A model generated the notes under the pieces. The model saw only the letters and a program-made list of their open reading frames with translations, was not told where the DNA came from and did not search any database. A DNA stretch of 8,878 nucleotides, taken from Helicobacteraceae bacterium. GTDB lineage: Bacteria; Campylobacterota; Campylobacteria; Campylobacterales; SZUA-545. Positions 1 through 5,923 of the stretch are shown piece by piece. How positions within the stretch are numbered: the stretch's first letter is position 1; every line of letters starts with the position of its first letter. The DNA is taken from NCBI GenBank assembly GCA_031273735.1, contig JAISRI010000033.1, positions 1-8,878 on the forward strand, given 5' to 3'. The position numbers and the translations under genes are program-made.

Positions 1-364
1 GCGGCAGAGCGGAGAGGTTTAAGAAAATAACCGTATCTTCCAGTAAGATTTGAATAATCGCGCTGGTGGGAATATTGACTACGGAAGGGAAGTTTTCCGC
101 GCCAAAACCAGCCTCAAAACTTAACCATAAAGCCTCTTCGTCAAGCTCGGCGCTATTTAGCGTGTAATCGGTCAAAACAAATATCGTTAAAGGCTTAAAC
201 GCCTGCGCTAAATTATCTGGAAGAGGCGGATCGAAAACAACCTCGTTTATATTGCATAAAACGCCGAACGATTCGCCGCTTTCGATCAGAAAGTCCAATA
301 TATCCGCGCCGTGATCGGCGATCATAGAGCTAAACTCTTCGTCCTTAAATATCTTGTCAATCAT
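1..364 (-). CDS. Conserved hypothetical protein, 3' end missing; weak SspB-like resemblance
   Basis: An open frame of 121 codons runs without a stop from an ATG at 364-362 to the window edge; the C-terminus lies outside. The ATG directly abuts the pyrB stop codon (TAG then ATG, no spacer), so translation is probably coupled. The protein starts MIDKIFKDEEF, is acidic, and has no signal peptide or obvious membrane segment, so it is probably cytoplasmic. I do not recognise it with confidence. Residues about 80-106 (WLSFEAGFGAENFP, then VNIPTSAIIQI) recall the pattern in SspB, the ClpXP adaptor, where a strand ending in a glycine-containing turn is followed by VP-x-x-AI/VL-x-I. The N-terminal part does not align convincingly and the C-terminal ClpX-binding tail cannot be seen. 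The function is therefore open; the reading frame itself is well supported. Confidence 0.75.
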   Translation of the reverse strand, partial: MIDKIFKDEEFSSMIADHGADILDFLIESGESFGVLCNINEVVFDPPLPDNLAQAFKPLTIFVLTDYTLNSAELDEEALWLSFEAGFGAENFPSVVNIPTSAIIQILLEDTVIFLNLSALP

Positions 365-1246
365 CTAATACTCCAAAACAAACTTGCTTAATATAGCCAT
401 TCGCGCGGCGACGCCGTTATGTACCTGCCGCAAAACAAGCGATCGCGGATCGCTTAAAACGCTATCGTCAAGATCGATATTTCTATGAACGGGTCCAGGG
501 TGCATAACGTATATTTGTCGATCACCTAACAGCTCTTTTGTGATCTTAAAATTAACCGCGTAATCGCTAAGACTGGCGTATATCGGTCGTTCGTGTCGCT
601 CGGTTTGAGTTCTTAACGACATAATCGCGCTTAATTCGTCTATAACTTCGCGTATATTCCACGTCGCTCGGACGTTAGAGCGTTTGGGCAAGAAATGCGG
701 CGGCGCGACCAATATAACCTCCATTCCAAAGCGCGTCAGAAGTTTTATATTGCTGTTTGCCACGCGGGAGTTTCTAATATCTCCGACAATCGCTATCTTT
801 TTGCCGCGCACGTCTCCTAAAGCCTGCCGCAGAGTAAAAAGATCTAAAAGCGCCTGCGTAGGGTGCGCGTGCGCTCCGTCGCCTCCGTTGATCACGCTGG
901 CTTTGACGTATTTTGAAAGGATTTTCGGCGCGCCCGCGTTTTTATGCCGCACCACGATCGCGCTTGCGCCCATCGCGTCGAGATTAGCCGCCGTGTCGTG
1001 CATAGTTTCGCCTTTGGACTCGCTACTGCTCGCCACGTCGAGACTGACGACCTCCGCGCCCAACCTGCGCGAAGCCACCTCGAAACTGCTTCGCGTGCGC
1101 GTAGAGTTTTCAAAAAAGATGTTGATGACCAGTCTGCCGCGCAATTTTTGATTGGTCTCGCCGTTTAGATAGCCGTTCGCCTCTTCAAAGATCGCTTCAA
1201 TCTCGCCGTTCGTCAAATCCGCGGTCGTCGTTAAATGCCTTGCCAT
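365..1246 (-). CDS. pyrB: Aspartate carbamoyltransferase catalytic subunit
   Basis: PyrB condenses carbamoyl phosphate with L-aspartate to N-carbamoyl-aspartate, the committed step of pyrimidine synthesis in the cytoplasm. The 293-residue protein is a normal length for the catalytic chain. The carbamoyl-phosphate loop FENSTRTRSSFE is at residues 45-56, the serine/lysine loop SSESKGE at 74-80, HPTQALLD at 128-135, GDIRNSRVANS at 155-165, and the aspartate-side motifs LRTQTER at 211-217 and HPGPVHR at 249-255. All expected active-site elements are present, so it should be active. No regulatory chain (pyrI) is visible. The gene starts four bases after the pbpB stop and is followed with no gap by the next gene, so it is probably expressed as part of the flgC-led transcript unless an internal promoter exists. 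No strong Shine-Dalgarno sequence precedes the ATG, which suits translational coupling. Confidence 0.97.
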   Translation of the reverse strand: MARHLTTTADLTNGEIEAIFEEANGYLNGETNQKLRGRLVINIFFENSTRTRSSFEVASRRLGAEVVSLDVASSSESKGETMHDTAANLDAMGASAIVVRHKNAGAPKILSKYVKASVINGGDGAHAHPTQALLDLFTLRQALGDVRGKKIAIVGDIRNSRVANSNIKLLTRFGMEVILVAPPHFLPKRSNVRATWNIREVIDELSAIMSLRTQTERHERPIYASLSDYAVNFKITKELLGDRQIYVMHPGPVHRNIDLDDSVLSDPRSLVLRQVHNGVAARMAILSKFVLEY

Positions 1247-1250
1247 AACG

Positions 1251-2963
1251 TTATTTTATCGTTAGTCTGTTATGACGAATCAAAAGACGCGCCGTATCCG
1301 CGAAAATAGGCGCGGCGCTTTGGCTTGCGTTGCGGTTTTTTTTAGGGTCGATCACCAAAACGCCGATCGTATAACGCTTGCGATCGTCGTTGGCGAAGCC
1401 AAAAAAGCTGTTGTGATAGTCGTCTTTGTAGCCGCCTTCGCTCGCTATTCGCGCCGTTCCCGTTTTTCCCGCAATAAAAATCCCGTCGATCGCCGCCGTT
1501 CTAGCCGATCCTCTTAGCGCGGTTTTACGAAGTATCTGCTGGAGTTTCATAGAGGTCGCTTCGCTAATCACGCGAACGCCCGCATCTCTTTCGATAGGCG
1601 ACGCGTCTTTGCCGATTAAAAAATGATCGGCAAGGCGCGGAACGACCGCCACGCCGTTGTTGTTAAAGACGTTATAGGCTTTAAGAAGCTGCATAAACGT
1701 TACGCGCAACCCGTAACCGTAGCCCGTCGTGGCGCGGTAAATATCGGAACGGTAACGTTGAAGCCCCGCTAAAGAGCCTAACGCTTCGTAAGGCAGGTCG
1801 ATCCCCGTAGGCGTAGCGAATCCAAACGCGGTTAAACCGTCGAATAGCTTGTATTCGCTAAGGCGCATCGCTAACTGCGCGATCCCGATATTACTCGAAT
1901 AGACGACCACGTCCTCCACGCTAAACCACTCTCGCGGGCTTGTGTCGGTGATGATATGTTTATCGACCATAAATCTGCCGTTGTAGCCGCGCACAAGATC
2001 GAACTGCCCCGCCAATCCCTCCTCCAATAAAAGCGCGACGATAAAGGGTTTCATCACGCTCCCCGGTTCGAAAGGATATTGAACGGCGTTGATTCTGGCG
2101 TTGTTAAGAGCGTCGGTCGTGATATTTCCCGCGTCGTAGCGGGCGCTTGTGGCGACGGCGATCAGTCGTCCCGTGCCGCTTTCCATAACGGCGCATATAA
2201 TTTCCGCCGCTTCGTATTCCGCTTGCGCTTTGTCCAAAATACGCTCTAAATCCAACTGAAAAAAAGCGTCGATCGAAAGTTGCAAGCCGTAGCCGTTTTT
2301 GGAGGGTGTAAATTGCGTTTTACCGTTGTAGATCATATTGCCGCCCGCGTCGCGGTATGCGCGAAACGCGCCTTCGGAAGCGGGTTTTAATCGATTTTCA
2401 TAAAAGCGCTCCAAACCCATAGCGCCCGCGCCGCCGGATTTTTGCACGTAGCCTACGATCGGTTGCGCAAGCGATCCGTATTCGTAAAGCCGCGTCTGCG
2501 GCGGCTCCGCTGGAACGATCTCCAAAGCGCGGCGCAAGGCAAACGGGCTTCTCGTAATCGTCTTAAACGCGCCTTTACGATCAAGCTCGGCTGAAAGGTA
2601 GCGCATATTTTTCGCCTCGAGTGCGTTTAGATCTTTAGCTAGAAAAACCCGCGTTTTGCGGTTTAAAAGCTCCGCAATCTCCGTTTCGCTTTTGCCCGTA
2701 AAAAACGCGACCATTTTGGCTATTAGCGGCTTGTTTTCCGCGTCGTTTCCGTCAAAAGCGACGTTAAAACGCCGATCGCTTTGCGCCAAAGTGCGCCAAT
2801 CGGAGGTTACGATCGCGCCGCGATACGATGGGATCGGCTCGGTTTTGAAGTAACTGCGCTCAAGATTATCCTGCTTTAAGGCGTTAAACGCGCTGATAAT
2901 AAAAAGCGCGAAAAAGAAAAAAATAAATAAAAAGATCGCGAGGATTTTGCCGGTTTTTTCCAC
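1251..2963 (-). CDS. pbpB: Class B penicillin-binding protein, septal transpeptidase (FtsI/PBP3 type)
   Basis: This is a 570-residue inner-membrane protein whose periplasmic transpeptidase domain cross-links peptidoglycan, in this family normally at the division septum. A short cytoplasmic start is followed by a very hydrophobic anchor at about residues 7-26. The class B pedestal signature YRGAI is at 47-51. The penicillin-binding domain has all three catalytic motifs: SVMK at 302-305 (nucleophile Ser302, within EPGSVMKPF), SSN at 356-358, and KTG at 500-502 (within AGKTGTARI). The start codon is GTG (2963-2961), two bases after the fliE stop; the only nearby ATG is the last codon of fliE, so GTG is the best choice. 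Position after flgC-fliE matches the cluster known from Campylobacter. FtsI is preferred over the elongation enzyme MrdA from this context and length, but the sequence alone does not fully separate them. Confidence 0.93.
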   Translation of the reverse strand: MEKTGKILAIFLFIFFFFALFIISAFNALKQDNLERSYFKTEPIPSYRGAIVTSDWRTLAQSDRRFNVAFDGNDAENKPLIAKMVAFFTGKSETEIAELLNRKTRVFLAKDLNALEAKNMRYLSAELDRKGAFKTITRSPFALRRALEIVPAEPPQTRLYEYGSLAQPIVGYVQKSGGAGAMGLERFYENRLKPASEGAFRAYRDAGGNMIYNGKTQFTPSKNGYGLQLSIDAFFQLDLERILDKAQAEYEAAEIICAVMESGTGRLIAVATSARYDAGNITTDALNNARINAVQYPFEPGSVMKPFIVALLLEEGLAGQFDLVRGYNGRFMVDKHIITDTSPREWFSVEDVVVYSSNIGIAQLAMRLSEYKLFDGLTAFGFATPTGIDLPYEALGSLAGLQRYRSDIYRATTGYGYGLRVTFMQLLKAYNVFNNNGVAVVPRLADHFLIGKDASPIERDAGVRVISEATSMKLQQILRKTALRGSARTAAIDGIFIAGKTGTARIASEGGYKDDYHNSFFGFANDDRKRYTIGVLVIDPKKNRNASQSAAPIFADTARLLIRHNRLTIK

Positions 2964-2965
2964 GA

Positions 2966-3271
2966 TTACATTTGCGTGCGGATAATCTCTCTATACGCGC
3001 TGATCGCCTTATTGCGTATTTCTAGCGCCAATTTCATACTGCTTTCGGCTTTGCCAAGCGCAATCGCGGCTTGATGAAGGTCTTTGACCGTTCCCGTAGC
3101 GATATCGGTAGCGGCTTTTTCGCCCTCCTCTTGCATAACGTTTGTCTCCTCGAACGAGCTTTTTAGCAGATCGGCAAAACTTATGCCGCCTTCCGCCTCG
3201 CCAATTTTTTGCGGCGATTTTCCTAACTCTTTTGGGAGTATCTCGCCGACTTTATTTAATAGATCCGCCAT
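2966..3271 (-). CDS. fliE: Flagellar hook-basal body protein FliE
   Basis: FliE is the small protein at the junction of the MS ring and the proximal rod, and is needed for export of rod proteins. The 101-residue product has the usual FliE length and layout. The diagnostic features are SFADLLKSSFEETN at about 31-44 and the helical C-terminal half, with KDLHQAAIALGKAESSMKLA at 64-83 and LEIRNKAISAYREI at 84-97. It ends RTQM. No signal peptide is present, as expected for a substrate of the flagellar type III export apparatus. It lies 23 bases after flgC, with purine-rich sequence before its ATG, and two bases before the GTG of pbpB. It should be co-transcribed with flgC from the sigma-54 promoter at 3827-3843. 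Confidence 0.96.
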   Translation of the reverse strand: MADLLNKVGEILPKELGKSPQKIGEAEGGISFADLLKSSFEETNVMQEEGEKAATDIATGTVKDLHQAAIALGKAESSMKLALEIRNKAISAYREIIRTQM

Positions 3272-3294
3272 TTTCTATCCCTAACCTTGTAGTT

Positions 3295-3792
3295 TTAGGC
3301 TCTCATCATTTCGATCGCGCTATTTGCGATCGTCTTTGCGCTCTGAAACGCCGCGACGTTTGCCTGATAAGCCCTGCTCGCCTCGATCATATCGGACATT
3401 TCCACAACGGGATTAACGTTTGGATAGGCGACATAACCATCTTTATTCGCGTCTGGGTGAGTAGGATCATAGCGCATTTTTGGCGTAGTATCGTCGCGCG
3501 CGACCTTATCGACGATCACGCCCATAACGGCGGGATTTAGCTTGCGCTCGTAACCAAGCTCCTCGTCAAGCGGATCTTCGTAGCCTAACGATCGCGTATT
3601 TTTGGCGAGTTGCGCGTTAAGCCGCTTGTCGAAATCGATCGCTTTGAAAACGACGGTTTGGCGGCGATACGGACCGCCTTCGTCCGTTCGCGTCGTGTTC
3701 GCGTTGGCGATATTCGCGCTGATAAGATTCAAACGAAAGCGTTGCGCCGAAAGCCCGTAACCGCTAATATCAAACGAGTTTAGAAACGACAT
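3295..3792 (-). CDS. flgC: Flagellar proximal rod protein FlgC
   Basis: FlgC forms part of the proximal rod that crosses the periplasm. With the chosen start it is 165 residues long, beginning MSFLNSFDISGYGLSAQ, the conserved start of the family. The rod/hook signature LISANIANANTTRT follows, then GGPYRRQ, the central PVVEMSDMIEASRAYQANV segment, and a C-terminal amphipathic helix ending EMMRA. The frame is open for 12 more codons upstream to a TTG at 3828, but I reject that start: the ATG at 3792-3790 has an AAGGA Shine-Dalgarno six bases upstream, and the TTG lies inside the -12 region of the sigma-54 promoter, upstream of the predicted transcript start. The gene leads the flagellar block; flgB, which usually precedes flgC, is absent here. 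Confidence 0.96.
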   Translation of the reverse strand: MSFLNSFDISGYGLSAQRFRLNLISANIANANTTRTDEGGPYRRQTVVFKAIDFDKRLNAQLAKNTRSLGYEDPLDEELGYERKLNPAVMGVIVDKVARDDTTPKMRYDPTHPDANKDGYVAYPNVNPVVEMSDMIEASRAYQANVAAFQSAKTIANSAIEMMRA

Positions 3793-3798
3793 AACAAA

Positions 3799-3803
3799 TC
3801 CTT
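3799..3803 (-). promoter_or_regulatory. Ribosome binding site fixing the flgC start
   Basis: Read on the minus strand this is AAGGA in an A-rich leader, six bases before the ATG at 3792. It decides between this start and the in-frame TTG 36 bases upstream. Confidence 0.85.
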
Positions 3804-3826
3804 TTTCGCGTAAAACTTCCGTAATC

Positions 3827-3843
3827 AAGCAACATTTATTCCT
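3827..3843 (-). promoter_or_regulatory. Sigma-54 (RpoN) promoter for flgC-fliE-pbpB
   Basis: The minus strand reads AAGGAATAAATGTTGCTT. The invariant GG (3842-3841) and GC (3830-3829) are exactly ten bases apart, and the flanking AA after GG and TT before GC, with TT after it, match the form I recall for Campylobacter flagellar promoters (GGAA, six or so bases, TTGCTT). The expected transcript start is about 3817, giving a leader of about 25 bases with a good ribosome binding site. Middle-class flagellar genes, including the rod genes, are RpoN/FlgR controlled in Campylobacter and Helicobacter, so the context fits. I found it by eye; no scan was run. Confidence 0.8.
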
Positions 3844-4036
3844 TTTGATAGAGCCTTTTGGCGCTGATTTCGCAGAGTTTAAGGCGATCTACATAAAAGG
3901 ATACTATATCCGAGTTCTCCCGACAGCGAGTTTGAATTTACGTAGCTAGAGTTTTGGGCGTTTTATAAACCCTGCAAAGCGAAATGGATAGCACGAGATC
4001 GCCCGCGCTAGCTTTACGAGGAGCTTATATTTACGG
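3829..4036. other. Intergenic junction between the two gene blocks
   Basis: This 208-bp gap is the only sizeable non-coding stretch. It holds the sigma-54 promoter at its low-coordinate end and a weak hairpin with a T-run near the middle. I see no credible ORF, tRNA or remnant of flgB in it. It separates the block ending in the WG-repeat gene from the block starting at flgC. Confidence 0.7.
3893..3911 (-). terminator. Weak candidate intrinsic terminator after the WG-repeat gene
   Basis: On the minus strand a perfect 5-bp stem GGATA / TATCC with a TAG loop (3911-3899) is followed directly by TTTTAT (3898-3893). It lies about 125 bases past the WG-gene stop and about 50 bases before the sigma-54 promoter, a sensible place to end the fur-lysS transcript. 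The stem is short and only 40% GC, so this is tentative. Confidence 0.3.
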
Positions 4037-4594
4037 CTATTTTTTGATTCCAGCTAAGGCTAATCCGTTGGCGCCAAACTCGGAGACGGCGTCAAACTTC
4101 GGAGGGATTACATAATCGCTCTTATCGTTAATATAACCCCATTTGCCGTTTACTTTAACCATAGCTAAATCGTAAGTGGCAAAACTAGTGAGACGCTCGA
4201 ACTTCGGAAGGATTACATAATCGCCCTTATCGTTAATATAACCCCATTTCTCGCAATTTTTTGTAACCGCCGCTAGACCGTTAGAGGCAAACGTGTTGGC
4301 AAGCCCGAACTTCGGAGGGATTACATAATCGCCCTTATCGTTAATATAACCCCATTTACCGTTTATTAGAACCGCCGCTAGACCGTTAGGGGCAAAACCG
4401 TAAGCGCTCTCGAACTTCGGAAGGATTACATAATCGCCCTTATCGTTAATATAACCAACTTTGACTTCATACCATGAGAAAAATGTGGAACAATCGCCCT
4501 GCGAACTATCTGAAAACAGAAACCAAAGCGAAAACGCCGCCGCTACCGCAACTATTAGGCTCGACGCGGCTATTAAACGCCGCTTGGCTTTCAT
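4037..4594 (-). CDS. Membrane-anchored WG-repeat protein
   Basis: This 185-residue protein has a basic start (MKAKRR), a hydrophobic segment at about residues 8-27 that looks like a signal anchor or signal peptide, and four WG repeats beginning near residues 46, 81, 117 and 152. Each has the core WGYINDKGDYVIxPKF (the first has VG for WG, the fourth S for G) followed by a variable segment ending near NGLAAV. The period is 35-36 residues. WG repeats are known as a repeat family with no general biochemical role, so the function is unknown; the topology suggests repeats in the periplasm. Its only cysteines are Cys35 and Cys114, and neither sits in a lipobox. The ATG lies six bases after the SPOR-gene stop, with AGGAG about ten bases upstream, so it is probably co-expressed with it. 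The nearly identical repeat DNA and lack of GATC sites set it apart from its neighbours. Confidence 0.88.
   Translation of the reverse strand: MKAKRRLIAASSLIVAVAAAFSLWFLFSDSSQGDCSTFFSWYEVKVGYINDKGDYVILPKFESAYGFAPNGLAAVLINGKWGYINDKGDYVIPPKFGLANTFASNGLAAVTKNCEKWGYINDKGDYVILPKFERLTSFATYDLAMVKVNGKWGYINDKSDYVIPPKFDAVSEFGANGLALAGIKK
4095..4456 (-). repeat. Four near-identical ~50-bp direct repeats encoding WG cores
   Basis: Copies lie at 4095-4144, 4200-4249, 4308-4357 and 4413-4456, starting 105, 108 and 105 bp apart, all multiples of three. The first three differ from one another at only one or two positions; the fourth is shorter at its end. Copies 1 and 3 share TTCGGAGGG and copies 2 and 4 share TTCGGAAGG, giving a two-repeat unit of exactly 213 bp. 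The sequence between cores is much more divergent. Confidence 0.93.
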
Positions 4595-4600
4595 TTTTGA

Positions 4601-5356
4601 CTACTCCTGAACGATAAAGGCGTCCGGACTGTAATCGCGTCTGATCGCGGGCAAAGTCGCTAAAGCTTGCTCGCGGCTTTGATATGGTCCGACGTAGATT
4701 CTGTGCATCTCTTTGCCATTAACCGATTTTTCCCTAACCGCAATACTTAAGCCCCGTTCGCGTAACACCCGTAGATACGCCGGAGCTGGCGCTTTGGCAA
4801 GCGATTCGATCTGAACGTAAAACAATCCGCTTTGCGCTTTTGGCGGTTGCGTCGTTGCGGTCGTTTTAGGCGGTTGCGGCGTGATCGGCGGCGTTACGCT
4901 CGGAGTCGTCGTTTTAGGCGGTTGCGTCGGCGTTGCGGGAGGCGTAACGGTCGCTTGCGTCGCGGGAGGGGTCGTTTGCGGCGGTTGCGGCGCGATCGGC
5001 GGCGTTGTCGTAGCGGCGCTAGAGGCGCTCTCGCTTTGGAGCGCTTCGCGATGTCTCGCTATGATCTCGTCGATCGCGCTTCTTGTCTGCTCTGGATCCG
5101 AAGCCGTCGGTTGGGGCGCCTCGAATACCGTTTTGGGCTTCTCGCCGCCCGTTGCGGCTGGAGTAGCCGCGCCGTTTTCTGGCGTTTGCGCGTAGCGATC
5201 CGCGTCGATCATACGGGAGGTTAAAAACGCGATGACCGCGATTAGTAAAAGCGCCGCGCTGATTAAAAGCGCGTTTTTCACCTTGCCTCCCGCGCCGTCG
5301 TCGCGTTTGATCAGAATATCGTTTAGCTCGTCTTGGCTATTTATAATATCCGCCAT
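4601..5356 (-). CDS. SPOR-domain inner-membrane protein with Pro/Thr-rich linker
   Basis: A 251-residue bitopic protein. Residues 1-27 are cytoplasmic and charged, a single membrane helix spans about 28-47 (ALLISAALLLIAVIAFL), a low-complexity linker rich in Pro, Thr, Gln and Ala covers about 110-173, and a SPOR domain occupies about 176-251 (LFYVQIESL, then HRIYVGPYQSREQA, ending AFIVQE). SPOR domains bind peptidoglycan with denuded glycan strands at division sites, so a role in the cell wall near the septum is likely, but no enzymatic domain is present. The gene follows the DUF1882 gene with 12 bases between stop and start and an AAAGGAA ribosome binding site. From memory, the same position is held in C. 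jejuni by Cj0404, also a membrane protein of this type. Its linker DNA contains short direct repeats. Confidence 0.9.
   Translation of the reverse strand: MADIINSQDELNDILIKRDDGAGGKVKNALLISAALLLIAVIAFLTSRMIDADRYAQTPENGAATPAATGGEKPKTVFEAPQPTASDPEQTRSAIDEIIARHREALQSESASSAATTTPPIAPQPPQTTPPATQATVTPPATPTQPPKTTTPSVTPPITPQPPKTTATTQPPKAQSGLFYVQIESLAKAPAPAYLRVLRERGLSIAVREKSVNGKEMHRIYVGPYQSREQALATLPAIRRDYSPDAFIVQE
4861..5006 (-). repeat. Short direct repeats in the SPOR-protein linker
   Basis: An 18-bp sequence (TCGTTTTAGGCGGTTGCG on the plus strand) occurs at 4861-4878 and 4909-4926. A 26-bp sequence occurs at 4870-4895 and again at 4981-5006 with one mismatch. They encode repeated TPPITPQPPKT-like units of the linker, so linker length may vary by slippage or recombination. 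Confidence 0.75.
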
Positions 5357-5368
5357 CTTTTTCCTTTC

Positions 5369-5914
5369 TCACATATGTTTTGACCAGCCGCTACCGCGCT
5401 CTTTAGCGTAAACGGCGTATGGAACGACTAGTATATTAAACTCCGCCGGCAGATCGAAGGTGGGGAACGTCTTCCACTGCTTAGGCGCTTTTTGAGCAAG
5501 TTTAGCCGAAAGCGTCTTAGCAAGCTGACAACCTTCGCTAAGAGTCGTATGCCCTTTATGAACGTAGAGGTGCAAATGTCCGCTTGCGCCGCTTTCATAC
5601 GCCGTAAAGTTCAAAAAACCTTCCTCCCTTAAAAGCAACTGCGCTCGGTGATAAAACCTCTGCGGATCGCTCCCGTTGTAATCGAAGACAATATTTTCAA
5701 CCATATCGCCTTTCCATATAAGATCGTGCGCCACAGTAATTTTTTTAGCGAAATGATCGTTTAATATCGACAAAGTTAGAGTTTGATCAACTCTTTCAAA
5801 CTTATCGTATAGCGTTTTTCCGCGAAAATCGACTTTTACGCTCGCGTCTTCGCGCTTTTTATAGTAGAACTGCGTTTGCATTTTGATTAGCGTTAGATCT
5901 AGTTGGCTAACCAT
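5369..5914 (-). CDS. DUF1882 family protein (HP0184-like), possible Prim-pol fold
   Basis: A 181-residue soluble protein with no signal peptide. Placement directly after glyA and before the SPOR gene, and the start VSQLDLTLIKMQTQFYYKK, identify it as the conserved Campylobacterota family containing H. pylori HP0184 and C. jejuni Cj0403 (from memory). The function is not established. Visible motifs are NIVFDYNGSD at 74-83 and SGASGHLHLYVHKGH at 108-122. The second resembles motif II (SGxxGxH) of archaeo-eukaryotic primases; the first resembles a degraded motif I with D78 and N80 in place of two acids. I recall HP0184 being classed structurally with Prim-pol domains, which needs checking. The start overlaps nothing: its ATG is nine bases after the glyA stop, preceded by TAGG. 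A second in-frame ATG at codon 12 is less likely because the family keeps the residues before it. Confidence 0.88.
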   Translation of the reverse strand: MVSQLDLTLIKMQTQFYYKKREDASVKVDFRGKTLYDKFERVDQTLTLSILNDHFAKKITVAHDLIWKGDMVENIVFDYNGSDPQRFYHRAQLLLREEGFLNFTAYESGASGHLHLYVHKGHTTLSEGCQLAKTLSAKLAQKAPKQWKTFPTFDLPAEFNILVVPYAVYAKERGSGWSKHM

Positions 5915-5923
5915 CGCGCAAAC

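Noticed and set aside
684..1151. Plus-strand open frame of about 155 codons opposite pyrB
   Set aside because: It lies fully antisense to a strongly conserved enzyme gene, and its product shows no recognisable family or plausible ribosome binding context.
3142..3540. Plus-strand open frame across fliE and flgC
   Set aside because: It is antisense to two clear flagellar genes, and its basic, cysteine-rich product matches nothing I recognise.
3793..3828. Twelve-codon N-terminal extension of FlgC from a TTG
   Set aside because: It lies across the sigma-54 leader, does not look like FlgC, and the ATG at 3792 has a clear ribosome binding site and the conserved MSFLNSFDISGYG start.
3956..3973. 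Hairpin GGGCGTTTTATAAACCC as a terminator
   Set aside because: The stem needs a bulge and no T-run follows on either strand, so it is weaker than the already tentative hairpin at 3899-3911.
3829..4036. A tRNA or flgB remnant in the intergenic gap
   Set aside because: I found no T-arm consensus or cloverleaf, and no stretch translating to rod-protein motifs.
4095..4456. Regularly spaced near-identical repeats that could be taken for a CRISPR array
   Set aside because: The repeats are about 50 bp with 55-58 bp spacers, stay in one reading frame, and encode WG-repeat cores. The spacers also code for related NGLAAV-type segments, and no cas genes are nearby.
4832..5224. Plus-strand arginine- and glycine-rich open frames
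   Set aside because: They are antisense shadows of the Pro/Thr/Gln-rich SPOR-protein linker, with repetitive composition and no start-site support.
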